The notes beneath the pieces are model-generated. The model was not told the origin of the DNA. It ran no database searches and saw nothing but the letters and a program-made list of their open reading frames with translations. Positions 1 through 9,400 of a DNA stretch of 64,000 nucleotides are shown piece by piece (the stretch's first letter is position 1; each line of letters opens with the position of its first letter). The stretch is taken from the NCBI RefSeq assembly GCF_021458635.1, contig NZ_JAIRDQ010000005.1, positions 372,001 to 436,000 on the forward strand, in the 5' to 3' direction. A program made the translations under genes and the position numbers. This DNA is from Bradyrhizobium monzae. GTDB taxonomy: Bacteria; Pseudomonadota; Alphaproteobacteria; Rhizobiales; Xanthobacteraceae.

Positions 1-123
1 AAGGACACGATGTCCAAGGACGGCATGAAGAAGGACTCCATGTCCAAGGACGACGGCATGAAGAAAGACACGATGTCGAAGGACGGCATGAAGAAAGACG
101 ACGGGATGATGAAGAAGAACTGA
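1..123 (+). CDS. pentapeptide MXKDX repeat protein, C-terminal part
   Basis: The window opens inside this gene; only the last 40 codons are present. They encode a degenerate repeat of M-K/S-K-D-x units (DTMSKDGMKK, DSMSKDDGMKK and so on) ending in MMKKN and a TGA stop. This matches the small exported MXKDX pentapeptide-repeat proteins common in Bradyrhizobium and Burkholderia, which usually have a signal peptide followed by a Met/Lys/Asp-rich repeat. Their function is unknown; metal binding by Met and Asp has been suggested only by composition. The start lies outside the window. Confidence 0.75.
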   Translation, partial: KDTMSKDGMKKDSMSKDDGMKKDTMSKDGMKKDDGMMKKN

Positions 124-303
124 TCTTCCGTCGGTCGCCACGTCGCATTTCGCCGAAACCAGGTCGTGATGGCGAAGTCGCTATCGCACGGCCGGGTGCA
201 GCTTGCGCCCGTCCATCGGGGCCGCGCGGCCGCGCGCCCCGGTGGGAGCATTTTCGGAATGGCAATGAACCGAGGCGTACCTCAGTTCAATTTGATTTGA
301 ACG

Positions 304-651
304 TTACTTCCGCTTGGCCTTGCGAGCAGCATAGCGAGCATCTCGCTTGGCCTTCTGCTCGGCCTCGAGTTCTGCTGCCTTGGCGATCGCTTCCTCCGCT
401 TCGCGGGCGAGCCGCACCGCTTCCGCGGCAGCAGCCTCTTCCGCGATCCGCTTCTGCTCGGCTTTTTCAGCCTCGCGCACGGCCTTCGCCTCGGTGCGCT
501 TGGCCGCGAGTGCCTCGCGCTCGGCACGCTTCGCCACAACCGCTGGGTCATCGGGCCCGGGCTGAGACTTGAATTTGTTCAAAAGATTTTTGCGCGCTTC
601 TTGCGCCGCCTTCTGCCGGTCTGTGAAGCCTGGTTCCCTGAATCCACTCAT
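304..651 (-). CDS. DUF6481 family protein, charged coiled-coil
   Basis: This 115-residue protein begins MSGFREPGFTDRQKAAQEAR and is otherwise almost entirely Ala, Glu, Lys and Arg. It should form one long alpha-helix or coiled coil from about residue 35 to the end. There is no signal peptide, membrane segment or cysteine. The N-terminal motif (GFREPxFxDRQxAAxxAR) fits the DUF6481 family of small alphaproteobacterial proteins, whose role is unknown. It stands alone, with no close gene on its strand. Family assignment is from recognition of the N-terminal motif; no function can be proposed. Confidence 0.75.
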   Translation of the reverse strand: MSGFREPGFTDRQKAAQEARKNLLNKFKSQPGPDDPAVVAKRAEREALAAKRTEAKAVREAEKAEQKRIAEEAAAAEAVRLAREAEEAIAKAAELEAEQKAKRDARYAARKAKRK

Positions 652-920
652 CGAACGAACCTTGTCATCCTCGCTTTCGATCCTACATCATTAGGTGTTG
701 GTACGTCGGCTGGGCACAAGCAGGCACCACGCGACGCAGAAGCGTGTACATCGCCGCGCGCCGTGAAGCCACCCATAATCGCAGCCGATCAGGTCAACGA
801 AAATCGCTTAACCAGCCGATCTCTTCGTAGCCCGGAAAAACTGCCGAATTGTGATGTCCCTCATAAGGACACCCAATGGCGGCGCCTAGCGTCCGCCCCA
901 ATACGAGACGGAGCACGGGC

Positions 921-1157
921 ATGATCTTTTTCCGGCTGAGCCTGAAAGCCCTTGCAGTCACGGTCGCCGCAGCGGCAGTTGTGTGTGCGGTGTTGTTGGC
1001 TGCCCGCCCGCAACCCATCGAGAGCACCGTTCTCGGGTCCGCCTGGGAGTGCACCCAGACCGCCTTCATCCTGACGAGCTGTGCGCCGCGCGTGCAGCAG
1101 GCGGTCCCGGCGGTCGATACCTCGCGCAAGGAGGCGCTGAGGCCAACCCGGGGCTGA
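921..1157 (+). CDS. small single-pass membrane or exported protein, unknown
   Basis: I recognise no family. The 78-residue product starts MIFFRLSLKALAVTVAAAAV, a hydrophobic segment (about residues 8-27) that could be a signal anchor. A short tail with two cysteines (WECTQ, TSCAP) follows. An in-frame ATG at 876 would add 15 basic residues; I prefer 921 because the hydrophobic segment then lies at the N-terminus. The next gene has a similar design (hydrophobic helix, then a tail with two cysteines), so the two may be loosely related. Reality as a gene is uncertain. Confidence 0.4.
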   Translation: MIFFRLSLKALAVTVAAAAVVCAVLLAARPQPIESTVLGSAWECTQTAFILTSCAPRVQQAVPAVDTSRKEALRPTRG

Positions 1158-1232
1158 GCGGCGAGGCGCCGAGCGGGATGTGACGCGACGTCGCAGAGGT
1201 GATAAAGGGCCTCACCGAGCGACAAGGTCCCC

Positions 1233-1457
1233 ATGTCCGAACCTGAGTCCGAGCCTGCCTCCACTGAGAGGCCCAACGCCTCCCCAAAGGCTCAATCCGG
1301 CGACAGCCGCCGCGGCGCAATCGCGGGCCTAATCATCGCTGCTGTCATCCTCGGAGTCGGGTTGTGGCTTGCCCGTGACCTCACGGCCGCCAGCAAGATG
1401 CAGGACTGCGTGATGTCGGGACGAAGCAATTGCAATGTGATCCAGCCGGCCCGCTAG
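1233..1457 (+). CDS. small single-pass membrane protein, unknown
   Basis: The 74-residue protein has a polar, acidic N-terminal arm (MSEPESEPASTERP), one strong transmembrane helix at about residues 28-46 (AIAGLIIAAVILGVGLWLA) and a short tail with a DCxxSGRSNC cysteine pair. The arrangement suggests a cytoplasmic N-terminus with the cysteines in the periplasm. A short inverted repeat (CCGGCC/GGCCGG) overlaps the stop codon. Proteins of this look recur in Bradyrhizobium genomes, but I know no function. Confidence 0.55.
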   Translation: MSEPESEPASTERPNASPKAQSGDSRRGAIAGLIIAAVILGVGLWLARDLTAASKMQDCVMSGRSNCNVIQPAR

Positions 1458-1640
1458 GCCGGTCCCGCCGGGACCCTGGACGAAAAATCGCCGTGATCTT
1501 AATCATTTGTAACGGGACATAGCTGGCCCGTCCGGTCAGTTTGACAGGTCAGTTATGTCCGTCGGCATCACCCAGGCGCGACCCGAATCGTCTATCGCGC
1601 GTGGACCACGGCAATTGCGAAAGTTGAGGGGTAAGCACGC

Positions 1641-2456
1641 ATGAGTGCGTCCAGCCGCATGAAGATCATCATTCCCATGGTTTCCGCCATGGCGTTGCTG
1701 GCAATCTCCGCGCAGGCGCAGGACGCAGGTCCGCCGAGGCACGACGGTCATCCGCCGGGGCAGGGCGCAGGTGGCCTGCCCCAGCCCAATCAGAACATGC
1801 GCAAGGGTCCTCCGCCGCAACAGGCCGTGCACCCCGGGCCTCAGCCCGGCGGCCAAGCTCGCATGGCTCCGGGTCCAGGCCCAGGAGCAGCTCCCGGCCC
1901 GCATGGTCCCGGACCGCGTAATGCCGGTGGTCCGCCGCCCGGACCCGGCCGCTACATGGCACGTGGCCCCGCGCCGGCGCGCGACTGGGGCGGACACGCC
2001 TATCGCGGCAATCTGGCCTGGGATGGCGGACGCTGGCGCCACGAGGTCCACAACGGCCGCCCCGGCTGGTGGTGGGATGTCGGTGGCGTCTGGTATTATT
2101 ATCCGCAGCGGATGGACGGCCCGCCGGCCTACATCTCCGAGGACTATATCGACGACGTGCCCGTGGCCTATGCGCCGCCGGGGCCGCCGATCGCCTATGA
2201 ACCGCCGCCGCCTCCACCGCCCGCGGATCCCGGCGCAAGCGCGCTCGGCGGGGCCATCGTCGGCGGCGTGCTTGGCGGTCTGATCTCCGGCAACGCCTCG
2301 GGCGCGGCTGCAGGCGCCGTGATCGGCGGCGCGACTGGTGCGATTGCCGGTGCCACCGCGGCTTCGCGCCCGGGCTACTATCTCGCCCAGGGCAATTGCT
2401 ATTACCGCTATCCGAGCGGCGAGTATGTGCAGGCGGATCCGCGCGCCTGCTACTGA
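1641..2456 (+). CDS. exported Pro/Gly-rich protein with glycine-zipper segment
   Basis: The 271-residue protein has a signal peptide at about residues 7-26, ending AISAQAQ. A long His/Pro/Gly-rich region follows, then a Trp/Tyr-rich stretch (WDGGRWRHEV to GGVWYYYPQ). A glycine-zipper region comes next at about residues 203-243, with repeated GG and GxxxG spacing, and the C-terminus has three Tyr/Cys motifs (NCYYRYPSGEY, ACY). The zipper points to association with or insertion into the outer membrane, as in YMGG-type and OmpA-like zipper proteins. The initiator could be the ATG at 1641 or at 1659 (MKIIIPMV), which gives a better signal peptide. Function is unknown. Confidence 0.7.
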   Translation: MSASSRMKIIIPMVSAMALLAISAQAQDAGPPRHDGHPPGQGAGGLPQPNQNMRKGPPPQQAVHPGPQPGGQARMAPGPGPGAAPGPHGPGPRNAGGPPPGPGRYMARGPAPARDWGGHAYRGNLAWDGGRWRHEVHNGRPGWWWDVGGVWYYYPQRMDGPPAYISEDYIDDVPVAYAPPGPPIAYEPPPPPPPADPGASALGGAIVGGVLGGLISGNASGAAAGAVIGGATGAIAGATAASRPGYYLAQGNCYYRYPSGEYVQADPRACY

Positions 2457-2481
2457 ACTCCTCACAGCGACATCCGACGTC

Positions 2482-2510
2482 AATGAGGCGGGCCCCGTGC
2501 CCGCCTCATT
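2482..2510 (+). terminator. strong hairpin downstream of the glycine-zipper gene
   Basis: A perfect 12-bp stem (AATGAGGCGGGC with its complement) and a 5-nt loop lie 25 bp after the stop codon at 2456. Only two T follow directly before TGCGC, so it is a probable, not textbook, Rho-independent terminator. Confidence 0.6.
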
Positions 2511-2651
2511 TGCGCTTGCTCCCGTGCGGAGAGGTGATCCTGCAACGCTGCAGAGACGCACAACAACGACATCAGCTTTTTTCTGGCGCTCCCTGCCGCA
2601 ACGCGCCTTGAGCAAAGAAAAAACGGAGACGTGAGTCGCGGGGATAGGAAC

Positions 2652-2744
2652 ATGCTGGATGCGATCCAGATCAGCCTGGCGCTATGGGCCATGATCGTTT
2701 GCGGAGGGATCAAGGCGGTGCAACTGGTGCACTGCCAGTTCTAG
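2652..2744 (+). CDS. very small membrane peptide (30 aa), tentative
   Basis: An ATG at 2652 opens a 30-codon frame. The product is one hydrophobic helix (MLDAIQISLALWAMIVCG) with a short polar end (KAVQLVHCQF). A purine-rich GGGATAGGAAC lies just before the start. It is convergent with another tiny membrane protein whose stop codon is 20 bp away. It has the look of a real small membrane peptide, but length alone cannot prove it. Confidence 0.35.
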   Translation: MLDAIQISLALWAMIVCGGIKAVQLVHCQF

Positions 2745-2764
2745 CGCGCGGGATCGCGCTGCGC

Positions 2765-2926
2765 TCAGGAGACGAGCCAGGTCAGGAATGCCATTGCGGC
2801 CCAGACCAGGCCGGCGATCCAGGCTGTCATCACCAGGACGATGGCGGCGAGAAGAGAGAGACCGAACATGTCGGTCTTGCGCGATGATGCGTCAGCCCGC
2901 GCTGCAGCTCCGGCCTTTCGTGTCAT
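2765..2926 (-). CDS. small single-pass membrane protein (53 aa)
   Basis: Reading on the minus strand, ATG at 2926 opens a 53-residue frame. It has a basic N-terminal arm (MTRKAGAAARADASSRKTD), a hydrophobic region of about 33 residues (MFGLSLLAAIVLVMTAW, then IAGLVWAAMAFLTW) and a TGA stop. The basic arm followed by one or two tightly packed helices fits the positive-inside rule, with the N-terminus in the cytoplasm. No family is recognised and no operon partner is visible. Confidence 0.5.
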   Translation of the reverse strand: MTRKAGAAARADASSRKTDMFGLSLLAAIVLVMTAWIAGLVWAAMAFLTWLVS

Positions 2927-3202
2927 GAGGGGAACAGCCATCCTTCCTATGTCGCGTTCTTGCGGCGCTTGAGACGAAGTTTAGCGAACACGCCGGAGCT
3001 CGGCTGTGATTCAATTCACAGATTGCCGAGAGAGAGGCCTGAAGCACGACGATCGATCCCTTCGGCGGTGCCACGTCGCACGTCAAATTCGTCGCGGTAG
3101 TATCGTGCGGAAGCGCACACGCCGGTGCGACCTTCGTCCACCGCAATCATACGGACGAAATTGCCACGCACTTGTCCACGTCTGCTGGCTAGAGTTGGCC
3201 GC

Positions 3203-3355
3203 ATGTGTACCAAGTACGACCCACAGCATGAAGCCGAGGCGGCGATGAAGCGCGCCGCGGCGTCCGAGGGTCCCGACCGGCAACGACTCATCGAACTGGC
3301 CCTGGCCTGGCAACAGCTCGCTCGCGGTCGGCGCGATGACGAGCGAAGGGGCTGA
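3203..3355 (+). CDS. small hypothetical protein (50 aa)
   Basis: The product starts MCTKYDPQHEAEAAMKRAAA and continues as one amphipathic helix (RQRLIELALAWQQLARGRRDDERRG). The tail resembles the short helical proteins, found in many Bradyrhizobium loci, that share an R-x-LI-x-LA-x-W pattern. An upstream in-frame start at 3125 adds only an arginine-rich stretch with no protein-like pattern, so I use ATG 3203. Function is unknown. Confidence 0.45.
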   Translation: MCTKYDPQHEAEAAMKRAAASEGPDRQRLIELALAWQQLARGRRDDERRG

Positions 3356-3426
3356 CTTTCGTCTGCCCGCTTCGGGTCGCGGCACCAGTGTCCTGGCATC
3401 AGTGTCTTGGTATCGCTCATGAGAAA

Positions 3427-3456
3427 GCCCCGTGCTCGGGGGGACAAGCACGGGGC
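3427..3456 (-). terminator. perfect 10-bp hairpin, possible minus-strand terminator
   Basis: GCCCCGTGCT at 3427-3436 pairs exactly with AGCACGGGGC at 3447-3456 across a G-rich 10-nt loop. On the minus strand the stem is followed by a short T-rich run, so it could end transcription from the minus-strand gene at 3715-3948. Nothing else is recognisable in the gap 3356-3714. Confidence 0.45.
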
Positions 3457-3714
3457 GCTTCAAAGCCGACCGGGTCTGGCAGGTCGGCTCGGCGGCGAGC
3501 GGCACAGACTGCTGCTGTCGAATGCAGTGATTGATGCGTATCGCTTGCGGCCTTCGCTCGTGTCCCTGAATGCTTGACTGATTCGAGTGGATGAAACGCG
3601 TCGTTAAGACATGCGCGGGGCTGCGTTTTGCGGTCGCGATTCGTGCTTTGGGAACGGAGCGGAGTCGGACCGTGAACAAACGGAATGCCGGACCGTTCAG
3701 CGCCTGAGTTCGAA

Positions 3715-3948
3715 CTATTCGATCGCCGCAGGCTGCTTCTGGTGACCTCGACGTGCCCAGGCCTGAACGGCGGAGGCGAGCTGATGCTGGCTCATGGCGG
3801 CATCCGCAATGGACGCCTGCGCCATTTCAATCCGCTTTGTGATCACGCTGGAGTTGACGTCGACGACCGCGTCGAGCGCCAGAAAAGATATCGCGACGAC
3901 CGCCACCGCACAGGCAATTCCCATTCTCGTCAATTCGGCTCGCGGCAT
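3715..3948 (-). CDS. small membrane-anchored protein, unknown
   Basis: From the ATG at 3948 the 77-residue product is MPRAELTRMGIACAVAVVAI and onward. It has one transmembrane helix at about residues 8-28, then a helical tail (SSVITKRIEMAQASIADAA) and a basic C-terminus ending QKQPAAIE. Longer in-frame starts at 3987 and 4137 add arginine-rich sequence without protein-like pattern and are less likely. It is probably anchored in the inner membrane with the tail outside. No family is recognised. Confidence 0.5.
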   Translation of the reverse strand: MPRAELTRMGIACAVAVVAISFLALDAVVDVNSSVITKRIEMAQASIADAAMSQHQLASAVQAWARRGHQKQPAAIE

Positions 3949-4485
3949 CGACAGTCCTTCGTCGGGCGCAGGTCGCCCGCCGCGCATAGATAGGACGCGC
4001 CCGTCCGGTTCAAAGACCGGGGCGAGGGCACCCACGCGTTCGTGAAAGGTAACAGATTTGCGATGGGGCGCCGGGGTAGTCGGATGTGCCGCAGTGCGCC
4101 GGTCCACCACTTGTGCGGGCGGGAGCTTCCGAATCAATCCGGCATCGTTAAATCCGAGATGGTCGATGATCCGCGCTTACGGCCAACTTGATCCGTCGGC
4201 GCGCTCTGCGCGCTCGTCAGCGGCGCTCGCCGTGCTTGTCGGCCCGGTGCTCGCAACAGCGCGAACCTGCTTTGGTTCGTCCCCGTCGGCACCGGTTGCA
4301 TTGTCTGTGCCGGACTGATGTTCGCGCCGCTGTGCATGTTGCTCGATCGAATAGACCTCAGCGCCGCCAGCGATGCCGGCTGCGTTTTTGTTTCGATGGC
4401 ACTTGGCAAAACTGATTAGCGTGCGGGTTCCAAAACTTAGACTTTAGTGCAATCTAGCAATGCGTAGTTGAAACCAAAGCAATCG
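3949..4485. other. intergenic stretch with no recognisable gene
   Basis: About 540 bases separate two genes that point away from each other, at 3948 and 4543. I see no RNA gene, repeat or convincing coding frame. The last 60 bases become visibly A+T-richer, as does the acyltransferase gene that follows, so the promoters of both neighbours probably lie here. Confidence 0.4.
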
Positions 4486-4542
4486 ATGGTTGATCGCGAC
4501 ATAGTTGCGGTGATACTCCTTGCGCTTTGGGGGTTGCAATAA
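4486..4542 (+). CDS. possible 18-aa leader peptide before the acyltransferase
   Basis: An ATG at 4486 opens an 18-codon frame (MVDRDIVAVILLALWGLQ). Its TAA stop at 4540-4542 directly abuts the ATG of the acyltransferase at 4543. Such stop-start adjacency allows translational coupling, and the acyltransferase itself has only a weak G-run upstream. It may equally be chance. Confidence 0.2.
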   Translation: MVDRDIVAVILLALWGLQ

Positions 4543-5730
4543 ATGAGTAAAAATCATTCACCGGCCGCTGTCAGGCCGGGCAAAAACCTTGAGATCGAGT
4601 ACCTCCGCGCCATCGCCGTTATCATGGTTGTTCTTGTGCATTCCCCCGTGCTTTTCCCGGGGATGGACCTCGGTCAATGGACCGGCGTTGACTTGTTCTT
4701 TTGCATATCCGGCTACGTGATCAGTCGGGGCTTCGAGCAGTCCTTTGACGAGGCAATTGCAGATGGCAGATGGGGATCAGTGGCCCCTGCTTTTTGGGTG
4801 CGGCGCGTGTTCCGCCTCGCTCCGTCTGCGTGGTTGTGGCTCGCAGTTAGCGTTTTTGGTAGCTGGGCCTACAACTCGACGGGGGTATTCCCCGGAACGC
4901 CCGAGCAAAATCTGTGGGACGGGCTGTTCGTCCTCGGCCTATTCGCAAATTTTGCCTATGGGCTCCACCTCATGCACTCAAACCGCTTCTTCTGGTCTCT
5001 CGCGCTGGAGGATCAATTCTACATCCTGTTTCCGCTTTTCATTTTGTGGGTCCGGCCGTACTGGCGCTGGGTTGTCCTTGGCCTGTTGATTTTATTGCAG
5101 GCGATTCCCGATCGGTCTTTTCACGGGGAGAGCGACCCCAAATTCCTCTGGGCGATGCGACTGGACGCACTGATGTGGGGGTACCTGATCTACCTGTTCT
5201 CGCGGTCGAAGTTTTATGCGCTGGCAGAGCGGCTGATCGTGATCTTCCTGCGCTACCGCCTTCTTGCATTCGCCGTAAGCGCTGTTCTTATCTTTCTGTT
5301 GATCGATATTCCGAAAGAGCGGTTTGCCCGTTTCATTGGTGGTCAGATCGAAAGTCAGGTCGCACTTGTGTCAGCAGGACTTGTGTTCCTCGCCTCCTAC
5401 GACCGCGGCTATGCTCTTCCTCTGCCGGGCTTCCTGAAGACCATATTCGCGTGGATCGGGGCGCGATCCTACGCAATCTACCTGATCCATATCCCACTTT
5501 TCTGGTATCTCATGGAGACGTGGAGCCGGATTTCGCATTTGCTCGGCGCTCATGCGCCGGACAAGCGATATTTCTACGCCGTCGCCTTTCCCGTCGCCCT
5601 TTGCGTATTGGCCGACCTTAACTTCCGGCTGGTTGAAACGCCCCTGCGTAGGAAGGGCGTGGCTCTTGCAAATCGCATCTTGGCCCTTCCAGCCCCATCG
5701 GGCACGGGCGTCCTTGCGACAAGTTCCTAG
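4543..5730 (+). CDS. acyltransferase 3 family membrane protein (OafA/YrhL-like)
   Basis: The 395-residue protein has the acyltransferase-3 pattern. It opens with the conserved first-helix motif NLEIEYLRAIAVIMVVLVHS at about residues 16-35, in which the histidine is the expected catalytic residue. GVDLFFCISGYVISRGF and about ten hydrophobic segments follow. Family members transfer acetyl or other acyl groups to cell-surface sugars such as O-antigen, exopolysaccharide or Nod factor; the acceptor here cannot be told. No polysaccharide genes adjoin it. Its base composition and codon use are visibly A+T-richer than those of its neighbours, and it sits between unrelated genes and a tRNA, which suggests acquisition by transfer. 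Confidence 0.85.
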   Translation: MSKNHSPAAVRPGKNLEIEYLRAIAVIMVVLVHSPVLFPGMDLGQWTGVDLFFCISGYVISRGFEQSFDEAIADGRWGSVAPAFWVRRVFRLAPSAWLWLAVSVFGSWAYNSTGVFPGTPEQNLWDGLFVLGLFANFAYGLHLMHSNRFFWSLALEDQFYILFPLFILWVRPYWRWVVLGLLILLQAIPDRSFHGESDPKFLWAMRLDALMWGYLIYLFSRSKFYALAERLIVIFLRYRLLAFAVSAVLIFLLIDIPKERFARFIGGQIESQVALVSAGLVFLASYDRGYALPLPGFLKTIFAWIGARSYAIYLIHIPLFWYLMETWSRISHLLGAHAPDKRYFYAVAFPVALCVLADLNFRLVETPLRRKGVALANRILALPAPSGTGVLATSS

Positions 5731-5973
5731 CGTGCTCTAAGCGAATGGAGGCGCTGCCGAGGCCCGGTCTGATACTCGGCGGACTCGTCGGCCCGAGCGC
5801 TCGGCTGCATCAGGCGCCCATATGTCTCGCGCGTGCTTTGCCGGATCAGCCGAGAGGCCGCAGCGCGCTTGCGGTGCATGATTGCCGGTGTTAAGCGCCC
5901 GCATCATGCTGATTCGGGCCAGCATCGGCGCCGTCGCGCTCGCGCGGCTAAAGGGCTTTGACAATGCTCTTAT

Positions 5974-6050
5974 TGGCGATCCCGGCAGGAATCGAACCTG
6001 CAACCCTCAGAGTAGAAATCTGATGCTCTATCCAGTTGAGCTACGGGACC
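5974..6050 (-). tRNA. tRNA-Arg (anticodon TCT)
   Basis: Reading from 6050 down to 5974 gives a 77-nt cloverleaf. It has a GGTCCCG acceptor strand pairing with CGGGATC, a D-arm TAGCTCAACTGGATAGAGC, an anticodon loop TTTCTAC with TCT at positions 34-36, a T-arm GCAGG-TTCGATT-CCTGC, and encoded CCA. It reads AGA codons, which are rare in this high-G+C genome. Nothing recognisable lies between it and the acyltransferase stop at 5730. Confidence 0.95.
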
Positions 6051-6453
6051 GTCCTGGGCCGCCCGGGTTCGGGGGCTGGCCGTCATATATCATGCCAATA
6101 TGAAAAATCTGGCGTTTCGCCAAGCCTGAACCGAACCGTTTTCCATGGAGACGCGACAAAGCGGTACGGCGGAGTGTCAGGGTGCCGGGTTGAGCGGCGG
6201 CGTACTGGACGATGGATCACATCGCCGGGGGCGCTGACTAGCTTCCGGGACACGGCCGCCGGACGACTGCTCCGATATTGCTGCGCCCCAGGACGGCGTG
6301 CGCGGCGATAGCGCGATCGGTCTCCTCTGGGCGTGCCTTGCCATGGCGAATGCGACGTTTTGCACCGATGGTTCCATCGCCTTGAGTCTGTCACCCTTTC
6401 CGCGCAGTTTAGCGCCGCCGCGGCGTTCGTCCGCGATTTCCGGGAGTCCCTTC
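6051..6453. other. intergenic region before the alpha-2-macroglobulin gene
   Basis: These 403 bases hold no recognisable gene. The open frame of the macroglobulin gene extends back to 6298, but the signal peptide begins at 6454, so most of this stretch is probably promoter and 5' leader for the long envelope operon, together with the tRNA-Arg promoter on the other strand. Confidence 0.4.
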
Positions 6454-9400
6454 ATGATCGGTCTGGTTCGCGCCGTCACCATCTGCGCAACGCTGGCGTT
6501 TGGGCTTTGCGCCGCGCAAGCCGCGGAGAAAGCGTTCAAGCGCGACGATCTCGCTGATTCCGCCATCAAGCTGGAGGCGCAGATCAAGAGCGAGGCCGGG
6601 CCGGTCGCCAAGACTGGGGCGACCTTGCGCACGGATGCGGATGCCGCCTTCAAGCGCAATGATTATCGCACCGGGCTCTCGGTACTCGGCCAGATCGCCG
6701 CCGTCACGCCTGATGACGCCGGCAACTGGCTGCGGCTCGCAAAAGTCATCTTCCAGATCACGCCGAAGAGTTCGAACGAGCAGACCTTCCTGCTCGAGCG
6801 CGCCTCGACCGCTGCCTACATCGCCTACCAGCGCGCCGGCAATCCGGGCGAGGAGGCGGATGCGCTCGCCGTGCTCGGCAAGTCGCTCTCCGAACGCAAG
6901 CTGTGGCGGCCGGCGCTGGACGCGTTGCGGCTGTCGCTCGACATGCGTGAGGTCGCCGAGGTTCGCGGCAATTACGAGAAGCTGCGCGACGAGCACGGCT
7001 TCCGGCTGCTCGACTATACCGTGGACTCGGACTCGGCGAGCCCGCGCGCCTGCTTCCAGTTCTCGGAGGAGCTCGCCAAGCGCACTGACTTCGCGCCGTT
7101 CCTGGCGCTTGCCGGCCAGGACAAGCCGGCGCTGTCGGCCGAGGGCAAGCAGCTCTGCGTCGACGGGCTGAAGCACGGCGAGCGTTACAACATCAATCTG
7201 CGCGCCGGCCTGCCGTCGACCGTGAGGGAAGGCCTGCCGAAATCGGCCGAGTTCAACATCTATGTGCGCGACCGCAAGCCGTTCGTGCGCTTCACCAGCC
7301 GCGCCTATGTGCTGCCGAAGACCGGCCAGCGCGGTATCCCCGTGGTCAGCGTCAACACGCCCGCGGTCAACATCAACGTGTTCCGGATCGGCGACCGCAA
7401 TCTGATCAACACGGTGGTCGACAGCGACTTCCAGAAGACGCTGTCGAAATATCAGCTCAGTGATCTCGGCGACGAACGCGGCGTGAAAGTCTGGTCAGGC
7501 GAACTCGCGACGGCGATGAATCTGAACCAGGACGTCATCACCGCGTTTCCGGTCGACCAGGCGCTGGGCGAGCTCCAACCCGGCGTCTATGTGATGACGG
7601 CCGCGGCCAAGGGACCGGGCAGCGGCGACGATTACCAGCTCGCCACCCAGTGGTTCATCGTCTCCGATCTCGGTGTCACCGCCTATTCCGGCAATGACGG
7701 CATCCATGTGTTCGTTAATTCGCTGGCCTCGACCGACCCGGTCGGCAAAGCCGAGGTGCGATTGGTCGCGCGCAACAACGAGATTTTGGCGACGCGCAAG
7801 ACCGACGAGTCGGGCCATGTGCTGTTCGAGACGGGGCTGGCGCGGGGCGAGGGCGGCCTGTCGCCGGCAATGCTGACCGTCACCGGCGAGAAGGCTGACT
7901 ATGCTTTCCTCAGCCTCAAGACCTCGGCCTTTGATCTGTCCGACCGCGGCGTCGCGGGGCGCGTGGCGCCGGTGGGTGCCGACGCCTTCGTCTATGCCGA
8001 GCGTGGCGTCTACCGTTCCAGCGAGACGGTCTATCTGACCGCGCTGCTGCGCGACGGGCAGGGCAATGCCGTCAATGGCGGGCCGCTGACCCTGGTGATC
8101 GAGCGCCCTGACGGCGTGGAGTTCCGCCGCGCCGTGCTGGCTGACCAGGGCGCGGGCGGCCGCACGCTCGCCGTGCCGCTGAACTCGGCCGTTCCGACCG
8201 GCACCTGGCGGGTGCGCGCCTTCACCGATCCGAAGGGCTCTTCGGTCGGCGAGACCACCTTCATGGTCGAGGATTACGTTCCCGATCGGATCGAATTCGA
8301 CTTGTCGGCCAAAGACAAGCTGATCAAAGCTAACGCTCCTGTGGAGCTTAAGGCGGACGGTCATTTCCTCTATGGCGCGCCCGCATCCGGCCTTCAGCTC
8401 GAGGGCGACATGCTGATCGCGCCCGCGCGCGAACGCCCGGGCTTTGCCGGCTACCAGTTCGGCGTCGATGATGAGCAGACCACCTCGAATGAGCGCACGC
8501 CGCTGGAGAACTTGCCGGAGGCCGACGCCAACGGCACTGCGACCTTCCCTGTGACGCTGGAGAAGCAGCCGGCCTCGACCCGTCCGCAGGAGGCGCAGAT
8601 CTTCGTCCGCATGGTCGAGACCGGCGGCCGCGCCGTCGAGCGCAAGCTCGTGCTGCCGGTTGCGCCGACGACCGCCCTGATCGGCATCAAGCCGCTTTTC
8701 GGCGACAAGAATGTCGCGGAGGGCGACAAGGCCGAGTTCGAAATCGTCTTCGTCTCGCCCGAGGGCAAGACCTTGCCCCGCGACGGCCTGCGCTACGAGC
8801 TCCTGAAGATGGAGTCGCGCTACCAATGGTATCGCCAGAACAATTACTGGGAGTATGAGCCGGTCAAGTCGACCTCGCGCGTCGCCGATGGTGAGGTCAC
8901 CATTGCTGCCGACAAGCCGTCGCGGATTTCGCTTGCGCCACAGCCGGGCCGCTACCGGCTCGACGTGAAGTCGAACGATGCCGACGGCCCCGTGACGTCG
9001 GTGCAGTTCGACGTCGGCTGGTATTCCGATGGCAGCGCCGACACGCCGGACCTGCTGGAGACCTCGATCGACAAGCCGCAATATTCGTCCGGCGACACCA
9101 TGACCGTCTCGGTCAATGTCCGCTCCGCCGGCAAGCTCACCGTCAACGTCCTCGGCGACCGCTTGCTGACCACGCAGACCATCGACGTCAAGGAAGGCAC
9201 CGCACAGGTGAAGCTCCCGGTCGGCAAGGATTGGGGCACCGGCGCCTATGTGGTGGCGACGCTGCGCCGTCCGCTCGATGCGGCCGCACAGCGCATGCCG
9301 GGACGCGCCATCGGCCTGAAATGGTTCGGCATCGACAAGCAGGCGCGGACGCTGCAGGTGAAGCTGACGCCGCCGGCGCTGATCCGGCCAAATGCGATGC

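Noticed and set aside
3083..3679. 198-codon minus-strand frame
   Set aside because: It covers the hairpin at 3427-3456 and several features with no protein-like composition; no start signal or family likeness.
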